Assembly (NCBI RefSeq): GCF_034653275.1
Contig: NZ_JAYEES010000003.1
Location: 186,001 to 250,000 of the forward strand
Reading direction: 5' to 3'
Origin: Nitrospirillum sp034653275
GTDB lineage: Bacteria; Pseudomonadota; Alphaproteobacteria; Azospirillales; Azospirillaceae
Length of the DNA stretch: 64,000 bases
Shown piece after piece: positions 6,801-15,234 of this stretch. A model generated the notes under the pieces. It was not told the origin of the DNA. It worked only from the letters and a program-made list of their open reading frames with translations, and searched no databases. The position numbers and the translations under genes were made by a program. Each line of letters opens with the position of its first letter. Positions within the stretch are counted from its first letter, which is position 1.

Positions 6801-8605
6801 GGATGGCCCCCATCAGCCGGCTGGGGCTGCGAAGGGGCGCCGCCCTCGGGCGGCACCGGTTCGGCCGGCTTGGCCTCCTCGGGCGACGGGGTGGGTGCGC
6901 TTTCGGCCGGCCGTTCCTTAGGGGCAGGCAGGCCGGCTTGCACGTCGCTGACGGCGCGGCGCGAGAGCCGGTTCATGGCGTCGTCGGCGCTCAGCCGCGC
7001 CTGGGCGTCGCGCAGCCAGGCCTGGACCTCGGGGGCCGCCGCCGGTGGGCCGGACAGGGCCGACATCTCCGCCACCGCCGTACCGATGTCGCCCCGGTCC
7101 AGCGCGGCGCCGGCGCGCGACACCACGGCGTCGGGCGCGTTGCCCTCCACCCGGCCGTCCTTGCGGCGGATGGTGACCAGGGCCTTGATACGACCCCATA
7201 GCTGTTGCAGCCAGTCGGCGCCCTCCGGCACCTGGGCCGCCTGCTGCGCGGCGGTGGCGGCGCGGTCGAAGCCTTCGCGCAGGGCAACGGGGCCGGCAAG
7301 TCCGGTGGCCTGGCTTTGCGCCAGCCGGTCCAGGGCCTGGCGCAGGGCGTCGTCTTCCGGCGCCAGGCTGCGCACGGCCGACAGCTCCACCCCATAGGGC
7401 CGGCCGGATAACAGGGCGGCCTGCAGCTGGTTGGTCGCCACCAGCAGGGCCTGGCCGCGACCGGCGGCGGCCGTTTGCGCCGCCAGCCGGCCGGACAACT
7501 CCTCACGCTGCTGCGCCGACTGGGCCAGCGCCTGCTCCAGCGCCCGCTGCCGGTCGGTCAGGCGGTTGAACTGGTCGGTCATCTGCTCCAGCCGGGCGGC
7601 CAGGGCGGGGTCGGGGACGGCCGGCGCCGTGGTGCCATCGCCACCCACGGCCGGCGCGGCGGCCAGCCTGGCCTTCAGGTCGGCCACCTCCTGTTCCAGC
7701 GCCTGCTGGCGCTGGCCGGCGACGTTCAGGCGGCGGGCCATCTCGGCCAAGGTCGCTTCCGTCCCCGCCTGCTCCGCCGACTGCGCCGGCTGGATGGGTG
7801 ACGGCTGGGCGGACGGCAAGGCGCCGGCGGGCAGGCCGGCACGGCTCAGCCACGGGTCCAGGGCGCCGGCGCGGTACAATGACCAGCCGCCGGCCCCCAG
7901 CGCCGCCAGGGACACCAACAGGGCCAGGACCGAAACGGCCCCTTCCCCCCGACGCGGCGGCGGGGCGGCCGGCCGGGGCGGCTCCCGGCGAAGGGCATCA
8001 GGCTTGGGCATATCCATACGCGGGGCATCGGCGCGGGGCGGTTCCGCCTTGGGCCGGGGCGGTTCCGCGATGGGAACGTCCGTCTTCGGCAATTCCATGC
8101 GGGGGCGATCGGCGCGGAAGGTCTCTCCCGGAGGCGGAGGGAACGGCGGGGGCGGAGCGTCGTCGGGCCGGGCGCCCAGGCGATAGCTGCTGGCGGGGGC
8201 GGGCGGCTCCCTATCCAGGGAGGGCGCGCCGGCGAGGGAACCGGGACCGGGCGACAGGAGACGATCTTCCGGCCCCGGCAGGGCGATGACCGCGGTGGCA
8301 GGCAGGGTGGGAGCTAGACTGGCAGGCGCCTCCAGCGCGCCCATGACGGCGTCCAGTTCGGCGGCTGAGAGGGCCAGCCCCAGGCGCGACGCCGCCGCCT
8401 CAAGGTCGGCCCGGCGGTTCGGCGGGATGTGACCGCGCTTTTTCCAGCCCTGGACCGTGGTCACGGGAATGCCCAGCTTGGCCGCCATGGGCCGGATGCC
8501 GCCGAACCGTTCGACGATGGCGTCCACCTGCGGATTGGCGCCCGGCAGGTTGGTGCCCGCCAGATTGGGGGTGGGGGACGGGGCGTCCGAACCTTCACCG
8601 CTCAT
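6797..8605 (-). CDS. mitofilin/Mic60-like membrane protein with N-terminal helix-turn-helix
   Basis: 602 residues. Position between hemD and hemY and the architecture (one membrane helix at about 223-243, long coiled coil at about 275-400, helical C-terminus ending in a SRRAVSDVQAGLP region) fit alphaproteobacterial Mic60/mitofilin, an inner-membrane protein that shapes membranes. Unusually, residues about 27-64 (IVERFGGIRPMAAKLGIPV, then TTVQGWKKRGHIPP) read as a Cro-like helix-turn-helix, followed by a Pro-rich linker at 145-219. The HTH would face the cytoplasm. ATG at 8605 is the only start that includes the HTH. Mic60 assignment is by context and architecture, not by a search. Confidence 0.8.
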   Translation of the reverse strand: MSGEGSDAPSPTPNLAGTNLPGANPQVDAIVERFGGIRPMAAKLGIPVTTVQGWKKRGHIPPNRRADLEAAASRLGLALSAAELDAVMGALEAPASLAPTLPATAVIALPGPEDRLLSPGPGSLAGAPSLDREPPAPASSYRLGARPDDAPPPPFPPPPGETFRADRPRMELPKTDVPIAEPPRPKAEPPRADAPRMDMPKPDALRREPPRPAAPPPRRGEGAVSVLALLVSLAALGAGGWSLYRAGALDPWLSRAGLPAGALPSAQPSPIQPAQSAEQAGTEATLAEMARRLNVAGQRQQALEQEVADLKARLAAAPAVGGDGTTAPAVPDPALAARLEQMTDQFNRLTDRQRALEQALAQSAQQREELSGRLAAQTAAAGRGQALLVATNQLQAALLSGRPYGVELSAVRSLAPEDDALRQALDRLAQSQATGLAGPVALREGFDRAATAAQQAAQVPEGADWLQQLWGRIKALVTIRRKDGRVEGNAPDAVVSRAGAALDRGDIGTAVAEMSALSGPPAAAPEVQAWLRDAQARLSADDAMNRLSRRAVSDVQAGLPAPKERPAESAPTPSPEEAKPAEPVPPEGGAPSQPQPADGGHP

Positions 8606-8633
8606 ACGGCGATCCTTTCATCCTAAAAACGCT

Positions 8634-9353
8634 TCAGGGCCCGTCGGGCGTCAGGGCCAGCAGGTCCAACAGGGCGGCCTGGTTGGGATGGGCGGCCACG
8701 GCCACGTGGCGGAACAGGGGGCCATTCCCCAGGGCGCCCGCCACCGCCGGGCTGAGGCACAGGGCTGAAACGGCACCCAGATCGGCACCGCCCTGTACCG
8801 CAAGGTTAACAAACGTACGTGCCGACCGGGGAGAAAAAAGCAGCACATGATTAACCGACCCGGCCGCCAACGCGTCGCGGACACCGGGCAGCAGGGCATC
8901 CGCCGCCACCGCGCGGTACAGGACCAGGCGCCGGGTGGTGAAGCCCTGGGCCGCCAAGGCGCCGGCGGGATCGCCCGCCACATCGGCGCCCGCGGCGTGC
9001 AGCAGCAGGCCAGCATCGGGCCGCGCCTCGGCCGCCACCAGGCGAACCAGGTCGTCGGCGTCGCCGGCGGCGGAGCGCACGGCGGTGAAGCCCAGTTCGC
9101 GCGCCGCGGCGGCGGTGCGGTCGCCCACCGCGTACAGGGGCCACGTACGGGGTGCACCCTGCCAGGCCAAGGCCCGTACGCCGTTGACGCTGGTGATCAG
9201 GACGGCCTGCACCGCGTCCGGCGGCGGCAGGGTGGCCATCACATCCTCCACCGTCAGCAGCGGGTCGATCAGAACGTCGTGGCCCAACGCCGCCACGGCC
9301 GCCGCCGTGCGGTCGGCCTCCGGCTGGGGGCGGGTGACGAGGACGGTGGCCAT
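8634..9353 (-). CDS. hemD: uroporphyrinogen-III synthase
   Basis: 239 residues. HemD cyclises hydroxymethylbilane with inversion of ring D to uroporphyrinogen III, the common precursor of heme and cobalamin. HemD sequences are weakly conserved; the N-terminal VLVTRPQPEADRTAA, the central YAVGDRTAAAARELG and the C-terminal LLFSPRSARTF are the usual landmarks. It starts 20 bp after hemC and is followed after 28 bp by the mitofilin gene, in the normal alphaproteobacterial order. Confidence 0.95.
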   Translation of the reverse strand: MATVLVTRPQPEADRTAAAVAALGHDVLIDPLLTVEDVMATLPPPDAVQAVLITSVNGVRALAWQGAPRTWPLYAVGDRTAAAARELGFTAVRSAAGDADDLVRLVAAEARPDAGLLLHAAGADVAGDPAGALAAQGFTTRRLVLYRAVAADALLPGVRDALAAGSVNHVLLFSPRSARTFVNLAVQGGADLGAVSALCLSPAVAGALGNGPLFRHVAVAAHPNQAALLDLLALTPDGP

Positions 9354-9373
9354 GGGTGCCGCCCGTCCCGCCG

Positions 9374-10351
9374 TCAGGACACGGCGAAGATGCCGGGCGG
9401 CAGGCGGCCCTTCAACTCGGCGCCCGCGTCCAGGCCGGCCACCAGCGCATCGGCGGCGGCGAAGCGGCGGCTGGTGGTGACGATGGTGCGGCCGTCGGGG
9501 CTGAGCGCCATGGCCTCCAGGTCCATGGCGCCGTCGGCCAACACGCGGGCCAGCGCGGCGATGGGGGTGCGGCAGGAGCCATCCAGGGCGGTCAGCACCC
9601 CCCGCTCCGCCGTCACGCGCAGGGCGGTGTCGGCGCAGTTCAGCGGCGCCAGCAGGCCGTTGGTCACGGCGTCGGCAACCCGCGTCTCGATGCCGATGGC
9701 GCCCTGGGCCACGGCGGGCAGCATCACGTCGGCCTCCAGCACCGCCGTCACCTTGTCGGCCAAATCCAGGCGGCGCAGGCCGGCCATGGCCAAAAGGGTC
9801 GCGTCCACCTCCCCCTCCGCCAGCTTGCGCAGGCGGGTCTGGACGTTGCCGCGCAGGGGCACGACGGTCAGGTCGGGGCGGCGGGCCAGCACTTGCGCCT
9901 GGCGCCGCAGGCTGGCGGTGCCGACGACGGCGCCGGCCGGCAGGTCCATCAGCGTGGCGCCGTCGCGGCTGAACCAGGCGTCGCGCGGGTCCTCGCGCGG
10001 CAGCAGGCAGGTGATGTCCAGCCCCTGGGGCAGCACGGTGGGCACGTCCTTCATGGAATGGACGGCCAGGTCGATGTCCCCCGCCAGCAGGGCGTCCTCG
10101 ATCTCCTTGGTGAACAGGCCCTTGCCGCCGGCCTCCGCCAGGGTGCGGTCCAGGATGCGGTCGCCCGTCGTCTTGATGACGACGATCTCAATGGCGTCCG
10201 GCACGGCGAGGTGGGGATGGGCCGCCCTCAGCCGGTCGCGCGTCTCTTGCGCCTGGGCCAGGGCCAAGGGGCTGCCCCTTGTTCCGATACGCAGGGGCGT
10301 GCCGATGCGGAGGGGGGCCTGCGGGGTATGGGAGGGCGTCGCGGTCGTCAT
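9374..10351 (-). CDS. hemC: hydroxymethylbilane synthase (porphobilinogen deaminase)
   Basis: 325 residues. HemC polymerises four porphobilinogens on a dipyrromethane cofactor. Key parts are RIGTRGSPLALAQA at the N-terminus, AVHSMKDVPT, TASLRRQAQ, the RGNVQTRL loop, and DGSCRTPIAA containing the cofactor-binding Cys. The ATG at 10351 (MTTATPSH) was chosen because the frame upstream has no similarity and overlaps divergent tsaD. The residues LRIGTP-LRIGTR near the start are a short internal duplication with synonymous differences between copies. First gene of the hemCD-mic60-hemY-cbiB operon. Confidence 0.97.
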   Translation of the reverse strand: MTTATPSHTPQAPLRIGTPLRIGTRGSPLALAQAQETRDRLRAAHPHLAVPDAIEIVVIKTTGDRILDRTLAEAGGKGLFTKEIEDALLAGDIDLAVHSMKDVPTVLPQGLDITCLLPREDPRDAWFSRDGATLMDLPAGAVVGTASLRRQAQVLARRPDLTVVPLRGNVQTRLRKLAEGEVDATLLAMAGLRRLDLADKVTAVLEADVMLPAVAQGAIGIETRVADAVTNGLLAPLNCADTALRVTAERGVLTALDGSCRTPIAALARVLADGAMDLEAMALSPDGRTIVTTSRRFAAADALVAGLDAGAELKGRLPPGIFAVS

Positions 10352-10475
10352 GCTTGCCTGTCTATCCCCCTTTGCGGTTGCGGGAAAGGGCCCGGTCGGT
10401 GACAACGGCGGAAATGATGCCGATTTGATATGGCTTAGGTCCGGCGTCCGCCGGAGGGGCCAAGGGTTTTGAGTG

Positions 10476-11546
10476 ATGATCGTCCTGGGTATCGAGACCA
10501 GTTGTGATGAGACCGCCTGCGCCATCGTCGATGACGCGCGGGGCATTCGCGCCAACGTCGTGCTGTCGCAGCTGGACGAGCACCGCCCCTATGGCGGGGT
10601 CGTGCCGGAAGTGGCGGCCCGCGCCCACCTGCATTACCTGGATGGCCTGATCCGGCAGGCGCTGGATGAGGCGCGCCTGGATCTGGGCCAGGTGGACGCG
10701 ATCGCCGCCACCGGCGGGCCCGGCCTGATCGGCGGGGTGATCGTGGGCGTCATGACGGCCAAGGCCATGGCGGCGGCGCGCGGCCTGCCCTTCGTCGCCG
10801 TGAACCATCTGGAAGGCCACGCCCTGACGGCGCGCCTGACCGATGACGTGCCCTTCCCCTACCTGCTGCTGCTGGTGTCCGGCGGGCATTGCCAGTTGCT
10901 GGAGGTGGAGGGCGTGGGCCGCTACCGGCGCCTGGGCACCACCATTGACGACGCGGTGGGCGAGGCCTTCGACAAGACGGCCAAGCTGCTGGGCCTGGGC
11001 TATCCCGGCGGGCCGCTGCTGGAGAAGGCCGCGCAGAAGGCCACCAATCCCAGCCGCTTTGACCTGCCAGCCCCGATGAAGGGGCGGCCGGACTGCGACT
11101 TCTCCTTCTCCGGTCTCAAGACCGCCGTGCGCCGGCATGTGGAACAGCTGAGTACGCCAACCGAGGCGGACGTGGCGGACCTCGCCGCCGCCTTCCATCA
11201 CGCCGTGGGCCAGTCACTGCTGGACCGCTGCGACCGCGCCATCAAGGCCTTCAAGGGCCGGCATTCAGTCAATGAACAAGGAGGGGGCCAGCACCTGGTG
11301 GTGGCCGGCGGCGTGGCCGCCAACAAATACCTGCGCGAGCAGTTGGCCAAGCTGGCGGCCAAGCGTGGCCTGACCTTCACCGCCCCGCCTCTGGCCCTCT
11401 GCACAGACAACGCCGCCATGATCGCCTGGGCGGGGTTGGAGCGGTTCCGCCTGGGCCAGACCGACAGCCTGGACTTCGCCCCGCGCCCCCGCTGGCCCCT
11501 GGACCCCACCGCGAAGCCGATGAAGTTCGCGGGGGTCAAGGCGTAA
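10476..11546 (+). CDS. tsaD: tRNA N6-adenosine threonylcarbamoyltransferase
   Basis: TsaD (Gcp/YgjD, ASKHA fold) transfers the threonylcarbamoyl group to A37 of ANN-decoding tRNAs, with TsaB and TsaE. Visible motifs are LGIETSCDETACAIVD at the start, VPEVAARAHL, the metal-binding NHLEGHALT, LLVSGGHCQL, DDAVGEAFDK, and the C-terminal CTDNAAMIAW. About 356 residues, normal. ATG at 10476 is used; the GTG just before is in frame. Divergent from hemC, 124 bp between starts. Its 3' end is 8 bp from the stop of the convergent higA gene. Confidence 0.97.
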   Translation: MIVLGIETSCDETACAIVDDARGIRANVVLSQLDEHRPYGGVVPEVAARAHLHYLDGLIRQALDEARLDLGQVDAIAATGGPGLIGGVIVGVMTAKAMAAARGLPFVAVNHLEGHALTARLTDDVPFPYLLLLVSGGHCQLLEVEGVGRYRRLGTTIDDAVGEAFDKTAKLLGLGYPGGPLLEKAAQKATNPSRFDLPAPMKGRPDCDFSFSGLKTAVRRHVEQLSTPTEADVADLAAAFHHAVGQSLLDRCDRAIKAFKGRHSVNEQGGGQHLVVAGGVAANKYLREQLAKLAAKRGLTFTAPPLALCTDNAAMIAWAGLERFRLGQTDSLDFAPRPRWPLDPTAKPMKFAGVKA

Positions 11547-11554
11547 GCGGCGCG

Positions 11555-11929
11555 TCAGCTGGCGCTATTGCTTGGACGAATCAGACATTCCGCCGGGATG
11601 CCCCATTCGCGATTGAGCTTCCATGCCATTTCCATGGTCAAAGACCGTTTGCGGGATAGGATTTCCGATGCCCGGGATCGTGACCCTAAAAGGGCGGACA
11701 GGTCGCGCTGGCTGTAGCCGCGAGCCTGCATCTGGAACTTGATGGCATCCACCGGGTCGGGAACCTCGATGGGCCAATGCTTCGCCTCGTAGTCGGCAAT
11801 GACCAAGGCAAGCAAATCAAAGTCGTCTGCTTCCGCCGTACCCGGGGTGGGTTCGTTTTCAAAGAAGCGCTCAATATCGGCCAAGGCCTTTTCATAGTCC
11901 GCTTCGGACCGCAGGGGGCGGATGTTCAT
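11555..11929 (-). CDS. higA: HigA-family antitoxin, HTH
   Basis: 124 residues. The N-terminal half is the typical HigA lead (IRPLRSEADYEKAL, then YEAKHWPI and DPVDAIKFQM), followed by a Cro-type helix-turn-helix: YSQRDLSALLGSRSRASEIL and LSRKRSLTMEMAWKL. It neutralises the HigB ribonuclease next to it and should repress the operon. Its ATG overlaps the toxin stop codon (TGATG), so the toxin gene comes first, the usual hig order. GC content is visibly lower than in flanking genes. The GTG one codon upstream is an alternative start. Confidence 0.93.
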   Translation of the reverse strand: MNIRPLRSEADYEKALADIERFFENEPTPGTAEADDFDLLALVIADYEAKHWPIEVPDPVDAIKFQMQARGYSQRDLSALLGSRSRASEILSRKRSLTMEMAWKLNREWGIPAECLIRPSNSAS

Positions 11930-12225
11930 CACACGCTCTCCGCGTCAATCTTGTCGTATTCGGCATGCGTTCCGATGAATTTCACCAGAACGCGCCTGAA
12001 CGTGTAGGACACATGGACGATCAGGCGGAATTTGTTGCCGCCAAGGTCAAAGATCACCCGGTTATCTCCCACAAAATCCACCGTCGAACCGAACTGCGCC
12101 TTGATGTCAGCGGGGCCGGCCCACTCAGCCCTGGCGGCCAGCGCGTACCATCCCCGAACGGAAGCCTCCGCCCGGGGATGCTTTACCCAGAACTGGCGAA
12201 GCGTACGCAGGGCTATGACTTGCAT
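11929..12225 (-). CDS. higB: HigB-type mRNA interferase toxin
   Basis: 98 residues closely matching the HigB_toxin family of RelE-fold ribosome-dependent or free mRNA interferases: MQVIALRTLRQFWVKHP, WYALAARAEWAGPADIKAQF, VGDNRVIFDLGGNKFRL and FIGTHAEYDKIDAE. It is the first gene of the higBA pair and lies just downstream of two palindromes at 12242-12282, the likely HigA operators. The pair sits between tsaD and gpsA, which are near neighbours in many alphaproteobacteria, so it looks like an insertion. Confidence 0.93.
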   Translation of the reverse strand: MQVIALRTLRQFWVKHPRAEASVRGWYALAARAEWAGPADIKAQFGSTVDFVGDNRVIFDLGGNKFRLIVHVSYTFRRVLVKFIGTHAEYDKIDAESV

Positions 12226-12241
12226 GATTCAACCATAGTCC

Positions 12242-12258
12242 GTTCCCGATCCGGGAAC
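12242..12258. promoter_or_regulatory. palindrome 1 upstream of higBA, likely HigA operator
   Basis: GTTCCCG-ATC-CGGGAAC: perfect 7-bp arms around a 3-bp centre, 17 bp before the higB start. A second, imperfect copy with the same outer GTTCC is centred 24 bp further upstream. Autoregulation by HigA is inferred. Confidence 0.7.
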
Positions 12259-12265
12259 AAGAGGC

Positions 12266-12282
12266 GTTCCCGCAGCGGAAAC
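12266..12282. promoter_or_regulatory. palindrome 2 upstream of higBA
   Basis: GTTCCCGCAGCGGAAAC is an imperfect inverted repeat of the same half-site (GTTCCCG) as the palindrome at 12242. The 24-bp centre-to-centre spacing is a little over two helical turns. Confidence 0.6.
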
Positions 12283-12322
12283 GGGTTTGCCCCAGCCGTC
12301 ACCGGCCGGGGGCCGAGCCCTC

Positions 12323-13720
12323 TCAATGCGCCGTGCTGGTGAACACCTGTTCGGCCCCGCCCTTCTTGAAGACGACGCCGCCCTTCATCACGAAGTCGAC
12401 CTTGCCCATCAGGGTGATGTCCTTGGTCGGGTCGCCGGGGACGGCGACGATGTCGGCGTACTTGCCGGCGGCGACGCTGCCGATGTCCTTGTCCTTCTTC
12501 AACAGGGTGGCCGCGTTGATGGTGGCCATCTGCAGGGCGTACATCGCCGGCATGCCCACCTGGACCAGCAGGGGGAAGTCCTTCCAGTTGTCGCCGTGGG
12601 GATAGACGCCGGCATCGGTGCCGTAGGCGAACTTCACCCCGGCCTTGTAGGCGTCGCCCACCGTCTTCATCAGCTGCGGCCCCACCAGCAGGGCCTTGGC
12701 CTGCACCGCCGGCGGATAGGCGTGGGGGTTGCCCTTGGCCTTTTCGGTCACATAGGTGCCGGTGTAGATGGTGGGAACGTAGTAGGTGCCGTGCTCCTTC
12801 ATCAGCTTCATGTCCTGGGCGTCCATGAAGGTGCCGTGCTCGATGCTGTCGGCGCCGGCGACGACGGCGCGGCGGATGCCCTCCGCCCCGTGGGCGTGAA
12901 CGCCGACGATGTAGCCGTACTCATGCGCCGCCGCGACCAGGGCCTTGGTCTCCTCCTCCGTCAGCTGGCTGTTGTCGACGCTGCCCGACAGGTCCAGCAC
13001 GCCGCCCGTGGTCATGATCTTGATGGTATCGACGTTCTGCTTGTAGTGCTCGCGCACCGCTTTCCAGGCGTCGGCCGTGCCGTTGATGATGCTGTCGTGC
13101 GCGCCCACATCGGGCTGCAGGTCCATGCGCAGGCCGTCGCCGTCGTCGGCATGGCCGCCGGTGGACCCGATGGCGGGCCCGGCCGTCAGGATGCGCGGGC
13201 CGGCGACCCAACCCTTGTTGATCTGGTCGCGCAAGGCCACCGTCTCATAATGGCTGTCGCCCAGGTTGCGCACGGTGGTGAAGCCGCCCAGCAGGGTGCG
13301 CTTGGCCCACACCGTGCTGCGCACCACCCAGTCGGCCAGATTGAAGTGCAGCATGTCGCTGTAGACAGTGGGGGTGAATTCGTTGCTGAGGTGGACGTGG
13401 GCGTCGATCAGGCCGGGCAGGCAGGTTTCCCCCGCCAGTTCCACCATGTCGGCCTCGGGCCGGGTGACATAGCCGGCGACCACCTCGGTCACGCGGTCGC
13501 CCTGGATGACCACACTGGTCTGGCCCAGCATCTTGCCAGCCACGGAGTCCAGCAGCGCCGGGCAATGCAGCACCACCGGCTTGGCCGCCGGGGCCGCATC
13601 CTGCGCGTGAGCCACAAGCGGGGCTCCGAAAGAGATCAGCGCGCAACCGGCCAGCAAGGCAAAGGAAAGGGCGGCGCGACGGGCGCGGCGGCCCGCCGTC
13701 GTCATGGTACCAACAGCCAT
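12323..13720 (-). CDS. secreted metal-dependent amidohydrolase (imidazolonepropionase/prolidase-like)
   Basis: 465 residues with a signal peptide (positively charged AGRRARRA, hydrophobic core, cut after VAHA-QD near residue 40), so periplasmic. The TIM-barrel amidohydrolase motifs are all present: PGLIDAHVHL (HxH metal ligands), a Lys in DTIKIMTTGG, VHAHGAEG and SIEHG (further His ligands), and the catalytic Asp in YGTDAGVYP. Members of this group include Xaa-Pro dipeptidases and other dipeptide or amide hydrolases; the substrate cannot be told. It lies between the higBA genes and gpsA, is divergent from gpsA, and is probably not part of the ancestral neighbourhood. Confidence 0.9.
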   Translation of the reverse strand: MAVGTMTTAGRRARRAALSFALLAGCALISFGAPLVAHAQDAAPAAKPVVLHCPALLDSVAGKMLGQTSVVIQGDRVTEVVAGYVTRPEADMVELAGETCLPGLIDAHVHLSNEFTPTVYSDMLHFNLADWVVRSTVWAKRTLLGGFTTVRNLGDSHYETVALRDQINKGWVAGPRILTAGPAIGSTGGHADDGDGLRMDLQPDVGAHDSIINGTADAWKAVREHYKQNVDTIKIMTTGGVLDLSGSVDNSQLTEEETKALVAAAHEYGYIVGVHAHGAEGIRRAVVAGADSIEHGTFMDAQDMKLMKEHGTYYVPTIYTGTYVTEKAKGNPHAYPPAVQAKALLVGPQLMKTVGDAYKAGVKFAYGTDAGVYPHGDNWKDFPLLVQVGMPAMYALQMATINAATLLKKDKDIGSVAAGKYADIVAVPGDPTKDITLMGKVDFVMKGGVVFKKGGAEQVFTSTAH

Positions 13721-13892
13721 TTCGGCATCCCCTTATTCAGAAGCATGTCCCTGTTTCATCCGCCGGTTCCCCGACCGGTCGGCTGGGCGCCACGGTACCA
13801 TCGCTCCCGCCCGCCCGCCACCGGACCGTTGCGGAGGGCGGGGCATCCGGGGTAAGCCAAAGCCCGGCAATCGTTTATAAGGCCCGGAGGGG

Positions 13893-14891
13893 ATGGAGAT
13901 GCAGCGGATCGGTGTCATCGGGGCGGGCGCCTGGGGCACGGCGCTGGCCATGGCCGCCCGCCGGGCCGGGCGCGACGTGGCGCTGTGGGCGCGGGAGCCC
14001 GAGGTGGTGGCCGCCGTCAACGGCGCCCACGAGAACACCCCTTTCCTGGCCGGCGTGGCCCTGGATCCCGCCATCCGCGCCACCGGCGACTTGGCGGAGG
14101 CCGTGCGGGCCGACGCCGTGCTGCTGGTGACGCCGGCGCAGCACATCCGCGCCACCACGGCCAAGCTGAAGCCCCTGCTGGCCACCGGCACGCCGGTGGT
14201 GCTGTGCGCCAAGGGCATCGAGATCGCCACCGGCAGCCTGATGACCGAGGTGACGGCGGGCGAATTGCCCGACACGCCGCTGGCCGTGCTGTCCGGTCCG
14301 ACCTTCGCCGCCGAGGTGGCGCGCGGCCTGCCCACCGCCGTGACCCTGGCCTGCCGCGACGGGCACTTGGGCCAGCGCCTGGCCCAGGCCCTGGGCAGCC
14401 TGACCTTCCGCCCCTATGCCAGCGACGACCTGGTGGGGGCGGAGATCGGCGGGGCGGTCAAGAACGTGCTGGCCATCGCCTGCGGCATCGTCGCCGGCCG
14501 CGCCCTGGGCGACAACGCCCGCGCGGCCTTGATCACCCGCGGCCTGGCGGAGATCGCCCGCCTGGGCCAATCGCTGGGCGCCAGGCCGGAGACCTTCATG
14601 GGGCTGTCCGGCCTGGGCGACCTGACCCTGACCTGCGGCAGCCTACAGTCGCGCAACATGTCGCTGGGCCACGCCTTGGGCCAGGGCCAACCGCTGGCCA
14701 CCATCCTGGCCGGCCGCAATTCCGTGGCCGAGGGTGTCTACACCGCCGAGGCGGTGGTGCGCCTGGCGGCCCGCCGGGGCGTGGACATGCCCATCTGCCA
14801 GGCGGTGGACGCCATCCTGAACCACGGAGCCGACGTCAACGCCACCATCCAGTCCCTGCTGTCCCGACCCCTCAAGCCCGAGGGCGCGTGA
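13893..14891 (+). CDS. gpsA: glycerol-3-phosphate dehydrogenase [NAD(P)+]
   Basis: 332 residues. GpsA reduces dihydroxyacetone phosphate to sn-glycerol 3-phosphate for phospholipid synthesis. The Rossmann nucleotide-binding loop GVIGAGAWGTALA is at the start; LLVTPAQHIR, VLCAKGIE, LSGPTFAAEVARGLPTA, the catalytic-Lys region GGAVKNVLAIACGI, and GLSGLGDLTLTC follow. The reading frame ends 23 bp before the YciI gene, and EVE comes next, the usual alphaproteobacterial run. Confidence 0.97.
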   Translation: MEMQRIGVIGAGAWGTALAMAARRAGRDVALWAREPEVVAAVNGAHENTPFLAGVALDPAIRATGDLAEAVRADAVLLVTPAQHIRATTAKLKPLLATGTPVVLCAKGIEIATGSLMTEVTAGELPDTPLAVLSGPTFAAEVARGLPTAVTLACRDGHLGQRLAQALGSLTFRPYASDDLVGAEIGGAVKNVLAIACGIVAGRALGDNARAALITRGLAEIARLGQSLGARPETFMGLSGLGDLTLTCGSLQSRNMSLGHALGQGQPLATILAGRNSVAEGVYTAEAVVRLAARRGVDMPICQAVDAILNHGADVNATIQSLLSRPLKPEGA

Positions 14892-14914
14892 CCCTTACCG
14901 GAGAGCCGTTCCCC

Positions 14915-15196
14915 ATGCACTTCGCCATCACCTGCACCGACAAGCCCGGCCACCTGGACCTGCGCCTGGCCACCCGCCCGCGGCACCTGGAGTACCTGGA
15001 CACCCAGGTGGCCCACATCGTCGTGGCCGGCCCCCTGCTGGACGCCGAGGGCAAGCCCGTGGGCAGCCTGCTGGTGGTGGATTTCCCCGACGAGGCCGCC
15101 GCCCAGGCCTTCGCCGCCGCCGATCCCTATGCCGAAGTCGGCCTTTTCGCATCCGTAACGATCCAGCCCTTCCGCGTCGTTTATCCGAAGGCTTGA
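14915..15196 (+). CDS. YciI-family protein
   Basis: 93 residues of the YciI/YCII ferredoxin-like fold: MHFAITCTDKPGHLDLRLATRP, HLEYL, a central VAGPLLDAEGKPVGSLLVVDF and DPYAEVGLFASVTIQPF. Conserved His and Asp residues suggest a small enzyme, but no activity is established for most members. The ATG at 14915 is preceded by GGAGAG; a much longer open frame upstream is only the shifted reading of gpsA. Probably co-transcribed with gpsA. Confidence 0.93.
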   Translation: MHFAITCTDKPGHLDLRLATRPRHLEYLDTQVAHIVVAGPLLDAEGKPVGSLLVVDFPDEAAAQAFAAADPYAEVGLFASVTIQPFRVVYPKA

Positions 15197-15234
15197 GGCA
15201 ACAGCGCCCCAGCAGTTCCCCCCAATTTCCCTAG

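Noticed and set aside
5721..7397. 558-residue plus-strand open frame opposite hemY and mic60
   Set aside because: Low-complexity Arg/Gly/Gln translation with no similarity; the minus-strand genes account for the region.
10441..10465. Another copy of the dispersed element before tsaD
   Set aside because: Only GCGTCCGCCGGAGG and CCAAGGG match; the core and the right end are missing, so chance cannot be excluded.
8847..10472. 541-residue plus-strand open frame opposite hemD and hemC
   Set aside because: Shadow frame; hemC and hemD are intact on the other strand with all catalytic motifs.
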